From positions 1,382,038-1,446,037 of the forward strand of contig CM039211.1 in assembly GCA_008360975.2 (NCBI GenBank): a DNA stretch of 64,000 nt. Reading direction: 5' to 3'. Below are positions 36,921-49,960 of this stretch, one piece after another. Origin of the DNA: Lichenostomus cassidix. Taxonomy: Eukaryota; Chordata; Aves; Passeriformes; Meliphagidae. Every line of letters begins with the position of its first letter. Position 1 is the first letter of the stretch. The translations under genes were made by a program, and so were the position numbers. A model generated the notes under the pieces. That model saw nothing but the letters and a program-made list of their open reading frames with translations, had not been told where the DNA came from and did not search any database.

Positions 36921-39900
36921 AGAAATATATATCTATTTACATATATACATGGGTATTTATGAGAAACACACCCATGTTCCTGATTGTTTCTGGTGGTTAA
37001 AAGGAGCAATAAGTAACAGTCTGAATCACACATTCCCCCTCTTCTGTTTTATTCAAACTCCCTCTCGATCTTCCCTGACTCTGCCTCAATGCTTTTTTTT
37101 TCTTCACATACCTTTTCTCTTCCCTCAGGTTCTGATTCATTTAGCCATGGAATCACTCAGGCCTCTGAGTTCACCCTCTTCCTTTCACTGGAGACACGTA
37201 GAGCCACCACTCCCAATCTCATACAAGTAGCATTGCCTCACTACTATCCAAAACAGTTTACTCACGTGGTGGAAAACCGTGACACTCTCCACTAGAACTT
37301 TTTTTCCTTTCTTTCTTTCCTTCAGGAGACCTGGGAGCTGCAGTTGCTTATTATAGTTTGCACTGCCTTTCAGCTAGCTGTTCAATACCCAGCACACCCC
37401 ACAGGAGCCTGCTTATTGCTAATATTTCCACGTTTCTTCCCACTCCTCTGTAACAGAGTTCTCCCTTTCTCAGTGTGGCAAGAAGTTCCAGCTGCTGTTA
37501 AAGGATGAGTTTCACCTTGGAAGGCCTTTGTGAGTCTTGCAAGGGAGATGCTGTTACTTCAAATTAAAAGGCTGTGGGAAATCAGCTTTATTTTTTTGGT
37601 TGGTGAAAGAGTTTTTTTTGTTGTTTTTTTGTTAGCTTGTTCTTTTTCTCCCTCACATGCACAGGTACAAGCCACAGCTCTGGTAATTTATTATGCTTGC
37701 TTAAAATGTGTAGCGTTCACTGTATTTCTCATTCTTGTTGTAATTGGATTGGGCATATGCTTATGTGGTATCCAGATAAGCAGGAAGTAAGCAAGCAAGC
37801 ACATTAAGTTAAAATCAGTGTAAATAAAATGCACCAGCAGATGATTTAAAGTGATGCAAAGGTCCAACGAGCATGTGTTGAACTCGAGCTGTACCTGCAG
37901 GTGCAGCTATCTGACTCTTCAAGTTGGTGTTCATGACTTGGCTGTAAACCAGCCCATGTGAAGTCACATCAGAAAAGCTCTACCCTGGCTTCCTCCTCCT
38001 CTGCCTCCTCCTCCTCCTCCTCTGTTTGGGACATCAGAGGCCAAGTGTGGAACCAGTCCCTCACTGGTGTAAATCTGACTGAAGGGTGAAGAGGATGATA
38101 AGAGTGTCAAACAGTGCACCACCACCCCCATTTCTCAGGTTTGAAACTACATGAGAGTGAGAATCCTGTGAGGGTAATCATCTAAATATCATGGACATGC
38201 CTAATTCCCAGGAATTTCCACATGAGGTAGGGATGAGGGCACTCCAGAGGATGCTGCCTTGAGAAGGCACTTCAAATGCCACTGTGGAGCCATTGCTAGA
38301 GCTGGAGGATGAAGCCAAATGCCTGGAGGTGTCACTCAGTGTTTAACTGAAAAAGATTTCTTTACAGAAGTCAGTGACAGCAGAAAAACACTGGACAAAA
38401 TTCCACCAGTGTAGCTGTGCAGGATTGCTTGGTGAAAAGAACCCAAAAACCCAACAATACAGAAAATCCAAACCACTGTTTTCACTGAAAACTCTTTCTC
38501 GGCAGTTTTAAGTACACATGAGGTGGTTTTGGTGCCCTGGGTTACCCACCTATGAAGTGCTCTCATCTCTAGGATGTATCTTGTGATATAAAATTTGCCC
38601 TAAGGTACCTTTCACCAACCTAAATTAAACTCTGGGGAATTGCAATCCATTGCAGGAGGGAGCAAATGTGTTCTGACATAAGAATTGGAGCTGCTGAGGC
38701 CACAGGCTTTGGCAGAGGTTGACAATGTCCCTGCTGTAATTCAGAGTGATCCCAGGGCTGCTCTGATGTGTGCCAGGCCTTTCTGAAATGCTCAGGCAAG
38801 CCATGCTGCTCACTCTAAAGACAGGGGAGGAATCCCATTCTTTGGGAAGGAGAAATCTCTTCCTTGGCTGAGTTGAAGGGAAATGAGCCTTGGATGTATC
38901 TTTCAAGGAACTACAAGGGGTGTATTGAGGGAAAAGAATCCAAACCTGGTCTCTCCAGTTGCAAAGGACAAGATTCCCCTTGTTTTGGCAGGAAGCAGGA
39001 ATGTGGCTCTGCTCGATCTTACCCGTGCCTTAATGCTCCTGACGTGTTTCCTGTCCATTTTTATTGCTTAAAAAAAAAAAATCAACCTGACTGGTCCCCG
39101 GAGGAGGAGGAAGCCTTCTCCACAGGAACAAAGTCTTCTTCCCCCAATCTTCACTCCTCACCATATCAGCTTCCTGCGTGGTCATCAGGAATGTGAATAA
39201 TCAGCCATTTTCTCTATCAATAAGGATCCTTTTCAGTGTAATGAGGTGCTGGGCTCAGCTATGTCAGGGCTTGATGAAGCGGAGGCTGATGTTTCCCTAA
39301 ATCCTGCCCAGGGCAGTAAAAATAAAGCTTGTTCTAAGATTTCAGTCAATTTCCTTGCTTCCTGACTCCTAGAAATCTTGTTTTGGGCATACCTAGGCTG
39401 TGAAAATTCCTTGTTTATCCTTGCAGAAATCCACTAACAAAGGACTCACATTTAAGGTGACTAACTAAGAATTTGGCTGGGCTCTTTCATTTGCTGCTTC
39501 TTCTTGTAAAATGAGGGCCTGACACCATAGTAGTCATCATTATTAGAATTAGAGCTTTTCTGCTTGCTTTGTTTATTAAAAAAAAAAAAATTCTTTAAGA
39601 CATTAGATTTAGACTGAAGGCTGGCCTCCCCCTCTTCACACGCACATTTTGTTGAAGGATTTTTGGAAGGTCTCAGGAGCAATTACTGCGAGTCCTTAAT
39701 GCCATAATTGAAGGTGTTGAATCTTCAACAAAGTCTGATTTTATTAAACTTGTGAATTAGCCCTGACATTAAATAGTTGTCAACAACAAACAAAAAGGGC
39801 TTCTTTAGAGGTTTGAGTTGTCTTTTCTTTTTTTTTTTTTTTTTCCCCTTCCTTCATATCTATTTTTTGGTGATTTTGTTTGCCCCCAAATGCCTCTGTC

Positions 39901-40299
39901 ACTGCTCCTCTCCTTGGGTTCCAAGTTGTAGCAAGCACAGACCTTCTGTAGGGTGTGGGCAGGATGTAGGATTGGCAGGGCCTGGAGAGCAGAGCCTCCC
40001 AGGCCATTCCCAAGATTTCTGCCTGCAAGTGGCACCGACACGAAACTCCTGCCCCAAAGGACAGAGGAAGTGCTTTACTAGGTCTGCAGCAAAATTTGGG
40101 GGAAAAAAATCAACCAAAACCACCCCCTGTCTCCCTAACAACCCAACCCAGCAATGTATTTAAAGAAGTCCATAGAAGATGAAGTTTAGCTCTGAAAGTG
40201 ACTTTTGCAGTTGACCCTCCCGGAATGTAAAACCTATGTCTGTTTTCAGCCCATGAATGCACATGCTAAAATGTTTGCCTCTTTTTAATTTTTATTTAT

Positions 40300-40540
40300 A
40301 AAATCCAGTCCATAACAAGATTCATCTGTTCCACCAGGCTTTTTAGTAGCCAGAAGGGTTTTTTATTGTTGGCGAGCATGAGTTTACAAGGGTGGAGGAT
40401 CATCTGGTTTTGTGGCCAGCTGTTGGCCATTGTTAGGGACTATTAAAAAGTCTTTGTACATGTGCCCAGATATGTGTTCGAGGGGCATGCCATTAATCAG
40501 CTTCTAACTATGGGAATAATGATGAGACATCTAAAGAAGA
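40300..40540. promoter_or_regulatory. Candidate conserved noncoding element
   Basis: AT-rich, repeat-free sequence with MEF2/TATA-like TTATTTATAAAA, TTTTTTATTGTTGGCGAGC, CATTAATCAGC and ATAATGATGAGAC motifs. It has the look of deeply conserved vertebrate enhancer DNA. No comparison was possible. Confidence 0.22.
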
Positions 40541-41640
40541 CATTTCAAAGTTATTGAAACAGCATTCAGGTGGGGAAAGCCATTCATTCCTCTACAGAGT
40601 GTCTCACAAGTGCCCAGGAATGATGCACTAACCAGCTCCCCTGCCACCAACACTCCTTCTAGTCCCAAAACACACAATATTGTCCTTAAAACAGTGCTGT
40701 CTGTGCATCTCTTGCAGCTCTCTGTCCCTGGGACTTTGTCTCCATAACTTACCGTGGCTTCACAGAGGGTGAGGCACCAGCAGAGATCCCCACAAAATGA
40801 CCTTGGTTGTAATGAAAGGTTTCAGGTGACATGATTTGCCTCTCATTTGCTTGGGAGAATATGTGTGCAAGCAGCCAGCTGGGACAGGGCAGCTGGTAGA
40901 GGTGCAAAGCTTTGATTGTATGTCTGAGCAGGGAAGAAATGCTTTTTGCTGGTTCTTCACCTATTTACATAGCCATGCTGTCATCAAAATTACAGTTTTT
41001 AGCATGGAGGTCCCATGGTACCTGGGAAAGGCTTTCCTCTCTTCTGCCAGGGTGAGGGGTGCTGTTTCTGGGAGGGATCACCTGGGAGAAATCCTCAAAG
41101 GAGCAGGCACATCACCCCTGGAATGTTCGTGCTTGCTCCCTGTGCTGGCTTCCAGAAGCTTTTAGGGGCTCCAGGAATGGCTCTATTTATATTTATCCTG
41201 CCACAGCAACACACAGAGTTCACTCTGCCCCTGGCTGGTGCAAACTTCCTTTAAGCCATGAGGAAGTGGAACAACTTCTACCAGAATTGCCCTTTCTGCT
41301 GCCAGCAGAGTGGCTTGAGCAAATCTGTGTTTGTGGTATTCGAACAAAAATATGATAAAAAGGCAAGTTCTTGGCAATTCCAAGTCCTAGAACATGACAA
41401 TGCTCCCAAGGTGTGCTAAAAATTAAGGAGATTAAGGGCAATGCTTCCATTCCTGTGTTGCACATTGCAAGGTAAAACCTGCTGCAAACTACCTTTGTGA
41501 TTCCAGGTTGGAAACTGAAAACTTGGGAACTCACTGGGTGGGGAATTATTTTAAAAGCAGATCCAAAGAGGCTTGAGGATGGCATGCCAGCATCATCTGT
41601 GACCTCTTGAATTTTAGTTTGAGGAGTTCAGTGTCCGCTC

Positions 41641-41689
41641 CAAAACCCATGCTTGCAAAAACCCATGCTTGCAAAAACCCATGACTGCA
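41641..41689. repeat. Three-copy 16-bp tandem repeat
   Basis: AAAAACCCATGCTTGC repeats with period 16; the third copy has one changed position (ATGACTGC). A short, recent-looking minisatellite. Confidence 0.85.
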
Positions 41690-44600
41690 AAGGACAAGAA
41701 CAGGTATTTACACTGTGGATTGCAACAATGCTTTCTGAGCTGCTGAGGCTTGCTACCCAAAATAATGTGTGCTTTGGGGCTTTGCTAAAATTCTACATGT
41801 GTAAGGAACAAAATTACTTTGAATGTTTTATAATGGTTTTGTACTGCCACAAAAGACTTAGGAAAAGTACCTGTCTGCTGCATGGTGACATCTCCCAAGA
41901 CTCTGGAAGACTATCAGGTCATGTTCTATGAACTTAAGCAATGGTCTCCTCCTGATTCTGCTTCAACAGTGTCAGCCCTCGGCTTTTAAAACTTATTACT
42001 CAGACTATCCTCAAAAAACATAAGATTGAGAAATCATGAGGTTTAAAAAAAAATGGTAAGTTGTCTGTTCTTTTTCTCAGCCTTGAGGGTTTATGTTTTC
42101 AGTCTTTTCTCTGCAACAATGCAGACTAGAAACTTACTTTTAAAACACTGGAAATAGGGAATGTTTGTGTAATCACATGACCCCAAGAAGTAGGACCTTA
42201 GGACTGAAAAAAACCCCCAAAAACCAAAACAAGACTAGAACTGAAAAGCTATGATACTGTCTCCAGGAGACTGTGATAAAATCTGGAGATGAATTGTCCA
42301 AATGAACAAAAATAAGACATCAAGTGAAAACAGAAGTTGTGAATTCCTATTTTCCCTCTCTGAATAGAAATCACATTGAGATGGTAGAAAAAATAAAAGG
42401 TGGGAAAATATGTTTAAGAACAAGCACACAGACATTAACTTAACGTTTTGCCCTAAGCTGTACACCTTTACCCTTGGCCATACTTTCAAACATTTTTATT
42501 CCCCTAAAATGGAATAAGAGAAACATTAAACTCGATGGCTAGACATTTATAGGGTGTAAACCAGTGCAGTTGCATTACAGTCCAGCACTCAGGTCACTGA
42601 ATGGCCTGGTTTCATGAGCTGCTCTCTTTGGGTTTGTTCTTTTTCAGCTGCTTCTGGGGAGAACATGTGAGCCCAGTGTTTGCAAAGAGTCCTCAGATGA
42701 ACCCACAGAGAGCATCTCAGTGGCTCTGCTAATGTCACCTACTCCAGATGTCCTCCCCAAACCAACAGACTGTCAAAGAAAATATCTTTATAGCTTGCAC
42801 AGACAGCAGAATCCAGCCCTTGAACAGACTCTCACGAAGAACAAATACGAGGCACGATTTTTGCCTTTATATTCAAATGCACGCTATTGTTCTGCAGTTA
42901 CATAAGCCAGCCAGTCAGAGGACAGAAACAACATCATATGACTTATGTAACTAACCATTGCCCAATCCTGCAATGAGATCTGTGTGGCCAGGCCCCCCCC
43001 ATGCAAAGCCCCATTGAAGTCCAGACAAAGATCACTCCGGGGTTGGAACCCAACATGGTAGAATTTATGACTATTTGCAACAAGCCACTCACGAAAAAAA
43101 CTTGAGAATTAATCCCTAAAGAAACGGGTGAATAATTTTTTTTTTTTTTGATGAACAAATACATTCTATTCTGTTTGTAACAGCTTTGTGGATAATTCAG
43201 GATTCAGAAAAGAGGCAAAATCCATCAAAGCAAATAGACATTAATTTCTAATTATATGTCCGGTTCTTCAAGAGGGGCCAATACCCTTGGGCAAACAAAG
43301 AGAGGATTCTGAGGAAAACATTCTTCTGAGAAACAATCTGCTGGTTCTTGATAACTCAGAAATTCATCTGAGATGCAAACACTGGCTGAAATGGTTGAAT
43401 TCAGCAAAGGTGGTCCCAAAATTCTGAAGCCATGGTCTGCCGTCAGATGCTTCCACAGGTCATCCAAGAAGACCTCCATGGCTGGAGGTGCTGGTGTGGC
43501 CTGTTCCAGCTTTCTGGTTTGGGGCACCCTGTTGTGCCTCAAATGCAAACAGTGAGAACTCTTTCCTGCTGCTGCTGCCAAGCAAAACCTTGCAGGATGC
43601 CGGAAAAATCCTGAAATGCACTCTTCTAAGGAGGGAGAGAGTAAAACGGATGGAGAATGGAAAGATTGTCAGGAATTATGAGACTGGGAATTATGGGCAA
43701 AACCCAAAGCCTATCTTGCCTTGTTTTCCACTCTTGACCACAGCCCAAACTGGTGCTTTCCAAGGAAGAAGCCCCCAAAGTATTGGACTCACATCAGATG
43801 CCGGGCTGTGGGATATGGTGAGCAAAGGCCAACTGCAGTTGCTAGACGAGTCCAATGTCTGTTTCTAGGTGCTGTTCCCTAATAACCAAAAAAAGACACT
43901 ATTTTCTTTGGGCTGAAAAGCTCCTTGAAACAGGTACACAAGGGATCAAGGGAGAAGTGGATGAACCTCCAAGGAGTTTGCTCCAGTTGCTTCCTTTTGC
44001 TTACTCCCACCTCACACCAGGGGTGAAATTGTTGGTGTGTCCCATTTTTCAAGATCAGACCATCTTCATAAACAAGCCACTATGAACCCTGGAAGTTCCT
44101 ACCAGCCACTAAACTGGCATAAACGATGAGTCTGGCTGATTGAGCTGGGGAATTTTTCCAAACTGAAAGGCAGAGGAACACTCAGCATTCCTCTCCAGAG
44201 CTACATGATCACAGACACTGCTCCTGCCATCAGCCCAGCATCAAACTCCACCAAGTGGATATGATTTTAGAAATTTTTCAGTAATATCTAAAAAAAAAAG
44301 AAAAGAAATTACTTAAGAAACCCCTCCACAGCTCCCAAAAAAGTAGTTCTTCGTGACAAAATGGAGGTAGGCCCCAGTACTTCACGCTCCTCATCACTCG
44401 TGTGCTCTCCATGCAAGGACCTCATTGCTGCCCCTGGAGCTGGGAAGTGCTGGAAGTCTTCTTCTGAAAGCACTCAGTGCTGTCTGAGCTTTGTCCCAGT
44501 GAAATCTCTTTCAGGGCAGGGAAGAACAGATGTGAAAATCCCACCCAAAAAGGGACTGTTGTTTGTGGATCCGGCTGACCCACCACAACCACATCTCGCC

Positions 44601-47600
44601 TGCAGAGCTCCGGCAGCATTGTTTTCCCCGAGCAAGCGAATGTTAACCTTAGAGAAAAGAGCCCCAGACTGTTACCAGAGACACTGGCTGCAAGTACATT
44701 CTTCTCCCTGTGTGTTCCTGGCCTCATCCTTTTCCCATGGAAATGCTGCTCGCAGCTGGTGCTGCTGCATCTGCCCGTGCTGGTAGACCCAGCACAGGCC
44801 CAGCGTGGGCCCGAGCACTTGTCATGATCATCTCTACTCTTTAATTGCCAGCACATGCCCTGGCACAGCGTGGGCTCAGTGCCAGGCAGCCTCTCCAGAC
44901 AATGCCTGGGCACAGATTTGTCTGGAGGGCTCTCTGAGGGACGAGGACATGTCTGGATGTGTGGGCATGCAGGGAAGGCCCGGGCCTCTCGGAGTTGCTG
45001 CTGTGGCCGGAGAAGGTTCAGGCTCTTGGAGAAGCTGAATCACAAAACCTGTTCTGGCAGCAGGCTGTGGATGCACCGCCCTTGTAAATTTCAGCGAGAG
45101 GGGATTTAGATTTAGATTTAGATCCCTCCCACCTCCCCGTCAGTGTGCAGGAGCTCCGTCACATATCCTGCCCTGGGGTTTTTGTTTGCCGGAATATTTG
45201 TTCCCTCCCTGTTCCCTGCTCCTGTAGCTGGAGCCCAGATTATTCTAGACCTCTGGCCGACAAGTGTTTGCAGCACAGTTTTTCCTCTGGATTCCTGAGG
45301 AAAGCAATCTGGAGTGGGTTTTTGTTTCTAGTGTCAGATGTGATGCACTACCCTCTTTTGAAGGCCCTTTATCCTCCCTTGGAGTTTTCCTCTTAGGATT
45401 CTAGCTCTGCCAGTACTTTGAGTTTGCTTGGATGCCTAACCTGGGCTGAGTTAAAATGTATGAGCACTCAAAACCAATTACAGATCCTGTACCGAGCAGC
45501 CTTTGTTCTAATTACAAAAACTCCAGGAGGCTACAGCAGTTCTGTCAGCTGAGGCTGGGAATACAAACGCTTCTTTTTCTTTTCCCCCCCTCCTCTTTCT
45601 TCCTCCACGCCTCGCCCCCACCTCCCCTTCTCTAGTAATCAGGGAGGCGGGGAGGCAGAAATCTCAGCAGGAACAGATTGAATACATTAACATTTGGTTG
45701 GTTTTGTATTGTTCTTTAGTGAGACCGCAACTTATGAGGCTGTTTTAATAAATGTCTGGTCAGGAGCCAATCAAAAGCTGCCAAAAATGGGTGTAGGGAA
45801 GCCTGTTTCCCACACAGTCTGCTCTTTCCCACCCTAATCACTGGAAATAAGAATGCCTAATAACCAAATGCCTTCTTTTCCCTATTTATCTCCTCACTCT
45901 CGGGGATTTTGCAGCCCATCGTTCCTAGACATGAGCAAACCTAACTCTCCACTCCAGCAGCTCCACCCCCAAGGCAAACTGAGACCATCCTGTTGGACCA
46001 TAATGTAGCATATGTTGAGGGCAGATGCTCATCTGGTGTAAATTATCCCAGGGCTGCTCAATTCAATGGAGCTCCAGTAATTGAGATCAGCTGAAGATCG
46101 TACCTCTTATTTACAGTGGTTGAAGGCAGCTCCTCACAGGACATGGATGTGCAAGGACTGGGAGTTTTCTCTGCTTGATTGCCACCTTTGGGGGATACAC
46201 TGAAATGCCTAGATGTGTTTGAGCCTGCTTTCAGCTGGAAAGTTTTATGGAAGACTTAGCACATCAAGTCCCTTTCATGCCAAAGAACATTTATTTCTTT
46301 CAAGGTGAGGTGCTGAGGAGGCTGGGCTCTGCCTCAAAGCCAAAGAGGGAGAAATCACAGTGATGCCAGGAAAAAAGCTCCAAGATGCAACTTCCTTAAA
46401 AAAGGCTGAGGGGAAGCAGAGGTTTTTCCACTCTGTAATAAGGGGTGCTTCCTGCTGGACAGCTGACCTCGGCTCCACACCATGACTGACCATGGCAACA
46501 GGAGTTCCTCCATGGGATTTGACTTTCTTGTGCTGGCGTGCACATCCAGAGGGAGAGAGACCATGAGAGAAACCTCTTCCACGGATTCTGCTGCCTGGAG
46601 ATGACCACAAGCATGGCCAAACACAAATCACAGGAGTTTTTGTCATGACCAAAGCCATGTAGGTGATTAGAAGCAGACAATATCCTGATATTTACCATAT
46701 CAGGGCAAACAGAGCACCAGGACAAAAAAAAATGAAGGCCCTTTTAGGCAGGCAGTCAAGTCCACATGACACAAAACCACTGAGTTTTATCTTTCAGCAG
46801 CAGAGCAGGACACCTGATGGGAAGAAGGGAGGCCTGTTAACCTCCGGGGGGGTGACTTTGGTTTGTGTTAAACTGTGCTGGCTACTGGGTGGAAAACAAT
46901 GCCAGAAAAAGAAAACAACTGCAGCAACTTGAGCTTTGAAATTTAATTATAACAGCATGGCACGCTACATGTGAAAGAAAAGAAAAGAGAAATGGCTCAA
47001 GCCGTTGAGGGCTTTGGAGCTCTTGTCTATTTAATAAAGGTGTGATGGGAGTGCCAAATGGAAAATGTATCAGTGGGAAACGGTCAATGAGAATTAGCTC
47101 TTTTTGAGACTTTATAACTGCTTACTACTGTTAAAAACCTGGGCCTAATTAAGTTTGTGTTAAACTTTTGTTCTAAAACTCCGAAGCATGTGAAACTTGC
47201 TGGGTTGTGTTCGCTGCAGGGAAGGTTTGGCTGCATGACAGCACCCAAACACACATATCCCTGCCTGCCATCCACTTTTGCAGGGCTGTGGCAGCCCAGG
47301 GTGAAGTTTTTAATTGCCAAGTGGTCCCATGGGCTGATAGCATGGCAGGTGGGTTATCCAAGCTGCAAGGGATGGAAATATGCCAGTGGTGCAAGGGCTG
47401 GGTGCCTGCAAACCCCAATCTGCCTGTGCAGGTCACTGTCACCTGGGAGGACTTTGAGGCAGGTAGGTTTCATCTGCTAAATCTGCTGGCATGATCTAGG
47501 CAGTTCTTCATCCCCCAGGAAGGCTGAAATCCTTCCTCCAGTAAAGGGATAACTGGGAGCAATGAGCTTGTGTGCCACATTTTGTGCATCTCCTGTTTCC

Positions 47601-49729
47601 CTTGTGGCAGCAAGAACAGAGGGAGCCTGAGGCTGAATCCCTGGAAAATTCACCAGGAAATAACTGCCAGCACCAGAGGAGGACGACAGTTGTCCTGCTG
47701 CACTGATGAGTTGGTTTTACATGGCCAAGCTTGCTTCTCCTGCTGGAGAAGTCAAGGAGATGTGGATTTCCCTGGCCACATGTCCTGCTCCCCGGCCAGC
47801 AGCACCTGAAATGTCAGAGAGCAGCCATCCCAGTGATGCAAACATGGCTGTGGTCCTCCTTTGGCAGCACTGTATACTCCATGTGGCTGGACAAACCCAG
47901 AGGTATAGCCAGTTTCCAGAAAAGTTGGGAAATGCTTTGGGATGTGGGTGCCAAACATCTAAAAATCGAGGTTTTTAGATGCACCTGGCAGGCTGAATTA
48001 CCGAGCTGTCTCCCACAGCTCCTCCCAGCTGAGAAACATTTCAGCCTCCTCCTTGTGCAGGAAGAGTTGGTGTTGCACAGTTGCCTCTCCTCCCCAGGCA
48101 AATCAACAAGGAAGGAAGGAAGGAATCACATTCCATCCAGCAGATTTGTACTTAGACATGTGAAAGACTTGGCAGATGCTCCTCCAGTGCTGGGGAGCAA
48201 AATGACAAACATCAGGGCAGGGTGACACCCCAGCTCTGCTGCTTATACCCACATGTGTGAAATTATTTCCCTAGTGAAACTGGAGGGATTTAAAGTGGAT
48301 ATTTGGGCACTGGGCCTTTGTTGTTCCTCCTGTGCAGCTCCATATTTATATAAAGTGAGGATAATATTTCCCAGTGTAGTAAAGAATTTATTAGATCAAA
48401 GTCCATTTGGTCTCAGTGGCTCTCAAACACTGTTCAGTTAAATATGAGTGATTATAAGGGTACTACATAGAAGGCTGCTGGTGAGGCTGAAAACTGATTT
48501 TCTGTCTGGTTCCAGTGTTTCACTCAGCTTGAAAGAATGAACTTAGAACACGAAACAGTAAAACCATAAGCACTTGCAGAAACAAACAGAAAGTCCAGGC
48601 AGGTGTAATCCCTCACAAATGCCCTTAAATTCCACCCCCCTCCTCTTCTTAATTCCTTGAAACAAACCCACAGGATTGCATCAGCAACAAACAGAGCTTA
48701 AGTTTGCGCCCAACAATTGTCACAACTTCCCTAAACTGCATTCTTATTGCATTGGGTCCTACAGACTGTGCAATGGGAAATTCCAAGGTAAACCCAATAC
48801 AGTGATTTTATACTCCGGCTAACATTTAACAGAGCATTGGAGCAGAAATAACCTCAGGATCAACCTCTGCCCCTCATCAAGGTTTACAGCTGATTTCTCT
48901 CCAGATGACAGGAGGCAACTGAGGTGTCACCTCCCTCAGTCCCTTTCTCTCTTTTGATAACCCTGACTGAAGGAGTGGTGACATGTGCTGATGCTGGTGA
49001 GGATGTTCTCCTCCAAACTGTAAGAATATCGAAACCATGGTATTTTCTGCTTCTCACCTGCAATGAGAAGCACAGATGGGCAAAGGAAAGTTGAAGTTGC
49101 ACTGCTCTGATTGTCAGAAGTTTTAAAGAAAAGGCTGCTGTCCTGGCAATGCCAGACTTCTCAGCACTGCAGTTGTGGCAGTTCTGTTCTGTTCTGCTCC
49201 TGTGTCACACTTCAGGAAGTTAGAGCTGGTGTATAGTGTGAAAACAAGCTTAAGAAAGAAGAAAAAACAAACCAAACCACCTTTAAAGGTTTCTGACAGT
49301 TGTGAAAGAACCAAAAATGGAGTCTGTCACTTCTGCTTTGTGCTTGAGCCTTGCGGGTCAGTTGCTCTTTTAACCTAATTAACTTTAATCAACAGGAAAG
49401 ATGTGGATTACACTCAGCCACACTTGAGATTTGGAGAAAAGAGCCTAATGAGACTGTGAGGGAACACGGTGCTGTTCCAGCCTCTCCTTCTCGGGAGGAA
49501 AGTGATGTTATCCCCTACAAAACCCCACGGCAAAGCCACGTTCTGCTGCCTCACTCCTGAAGCCGAGCAAGCACAAAAGATGTGGGGGAAAAACCACTTT
49601 TTGAAAACTGCTAGAAACAGTGCGTTAGAAGAGGACAAAAACCTCCTCTCCAGTCTTCTTTCCCTTTTTTAAATTTCTTTTTTCTTTTCTGCTCTGGGCC
49701 TCCCCAAGGTCTAACTTTTTCCCCAGCGC

Positions 49730-49960
49730 TGCCAGGCATATATTTGCAGTTGCATCATATGCAGCAGATTACGGGACCGGTGGAGCTCGGCCGCTGACCA
49801 AGCTCGCTCTGCCTGCACTGGGATTCCGCAGCCGGCCTTAAATATCCCGGTTATTTTTATCCTCCTACGTAACACGGCCAGAGCCCGTCCCACTGGTGGC
49901 AGGGCAACAGCTACACAATGTTTCCCTTTAGTCGGGAAGGGAAATGGAAAGAGTCCAGGC
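49730..49960. promoter_or_regulatory. Candidate CpG-retaining regulatory element
   Basis: A local rise in CpG (GGGACCGGTGGAGCTCGGCC, CAGCCGGCC, TATCCCGG, CTACGTAACACGG) within CpG-poor surroundings. It suggests a small unmethylated element such as a distal enhancer or a minor promoter. No transcript could be inferred from it. Confidence 0.28.

Larger units (their letters stand above)
36951..49690. other. Intergenic: no gene recognised
   Basis: Noncoding. It contains a (CTC)n tract at about 37995-38022, a three-copy 16-mer repeat at 41641-41689, a GATTTA hexamer triplet at about 45103-45122, a GGAA tetramer tract at about 48108-48127, poly-T at about 39829-39844 and 43138-43149, and a nine-C run near 42993. 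Conserved-looking AT-rich stretches lie at about 40300-40540 and 45430-45800. The longest frames (44422-44913 minus, 47731-48225 plus) show no domain. Confidence 0.55.

Noticed and set aside
36516..37000. Open frames with repeated Tyr-Leu-Ser-Ile units
   Set aside because: These are translations of a CR1 fragment running into the TCTA microsatellite.
37530..37790. 86-codon frame with two hydrophobic stretches, like a small membrane protein
   Set aside because: It starts at GTG, and the hydrophobicity comes from T-rich DNA. No family resemblance and no supporting signals.
49890..49912. Possible CTCF site (CCACTGGTGGCAG)
   Set aside because: It is one base short of the core spacing in the usual CTCF motif. 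A similar near-match at 20858-20870 fails for the same reason.
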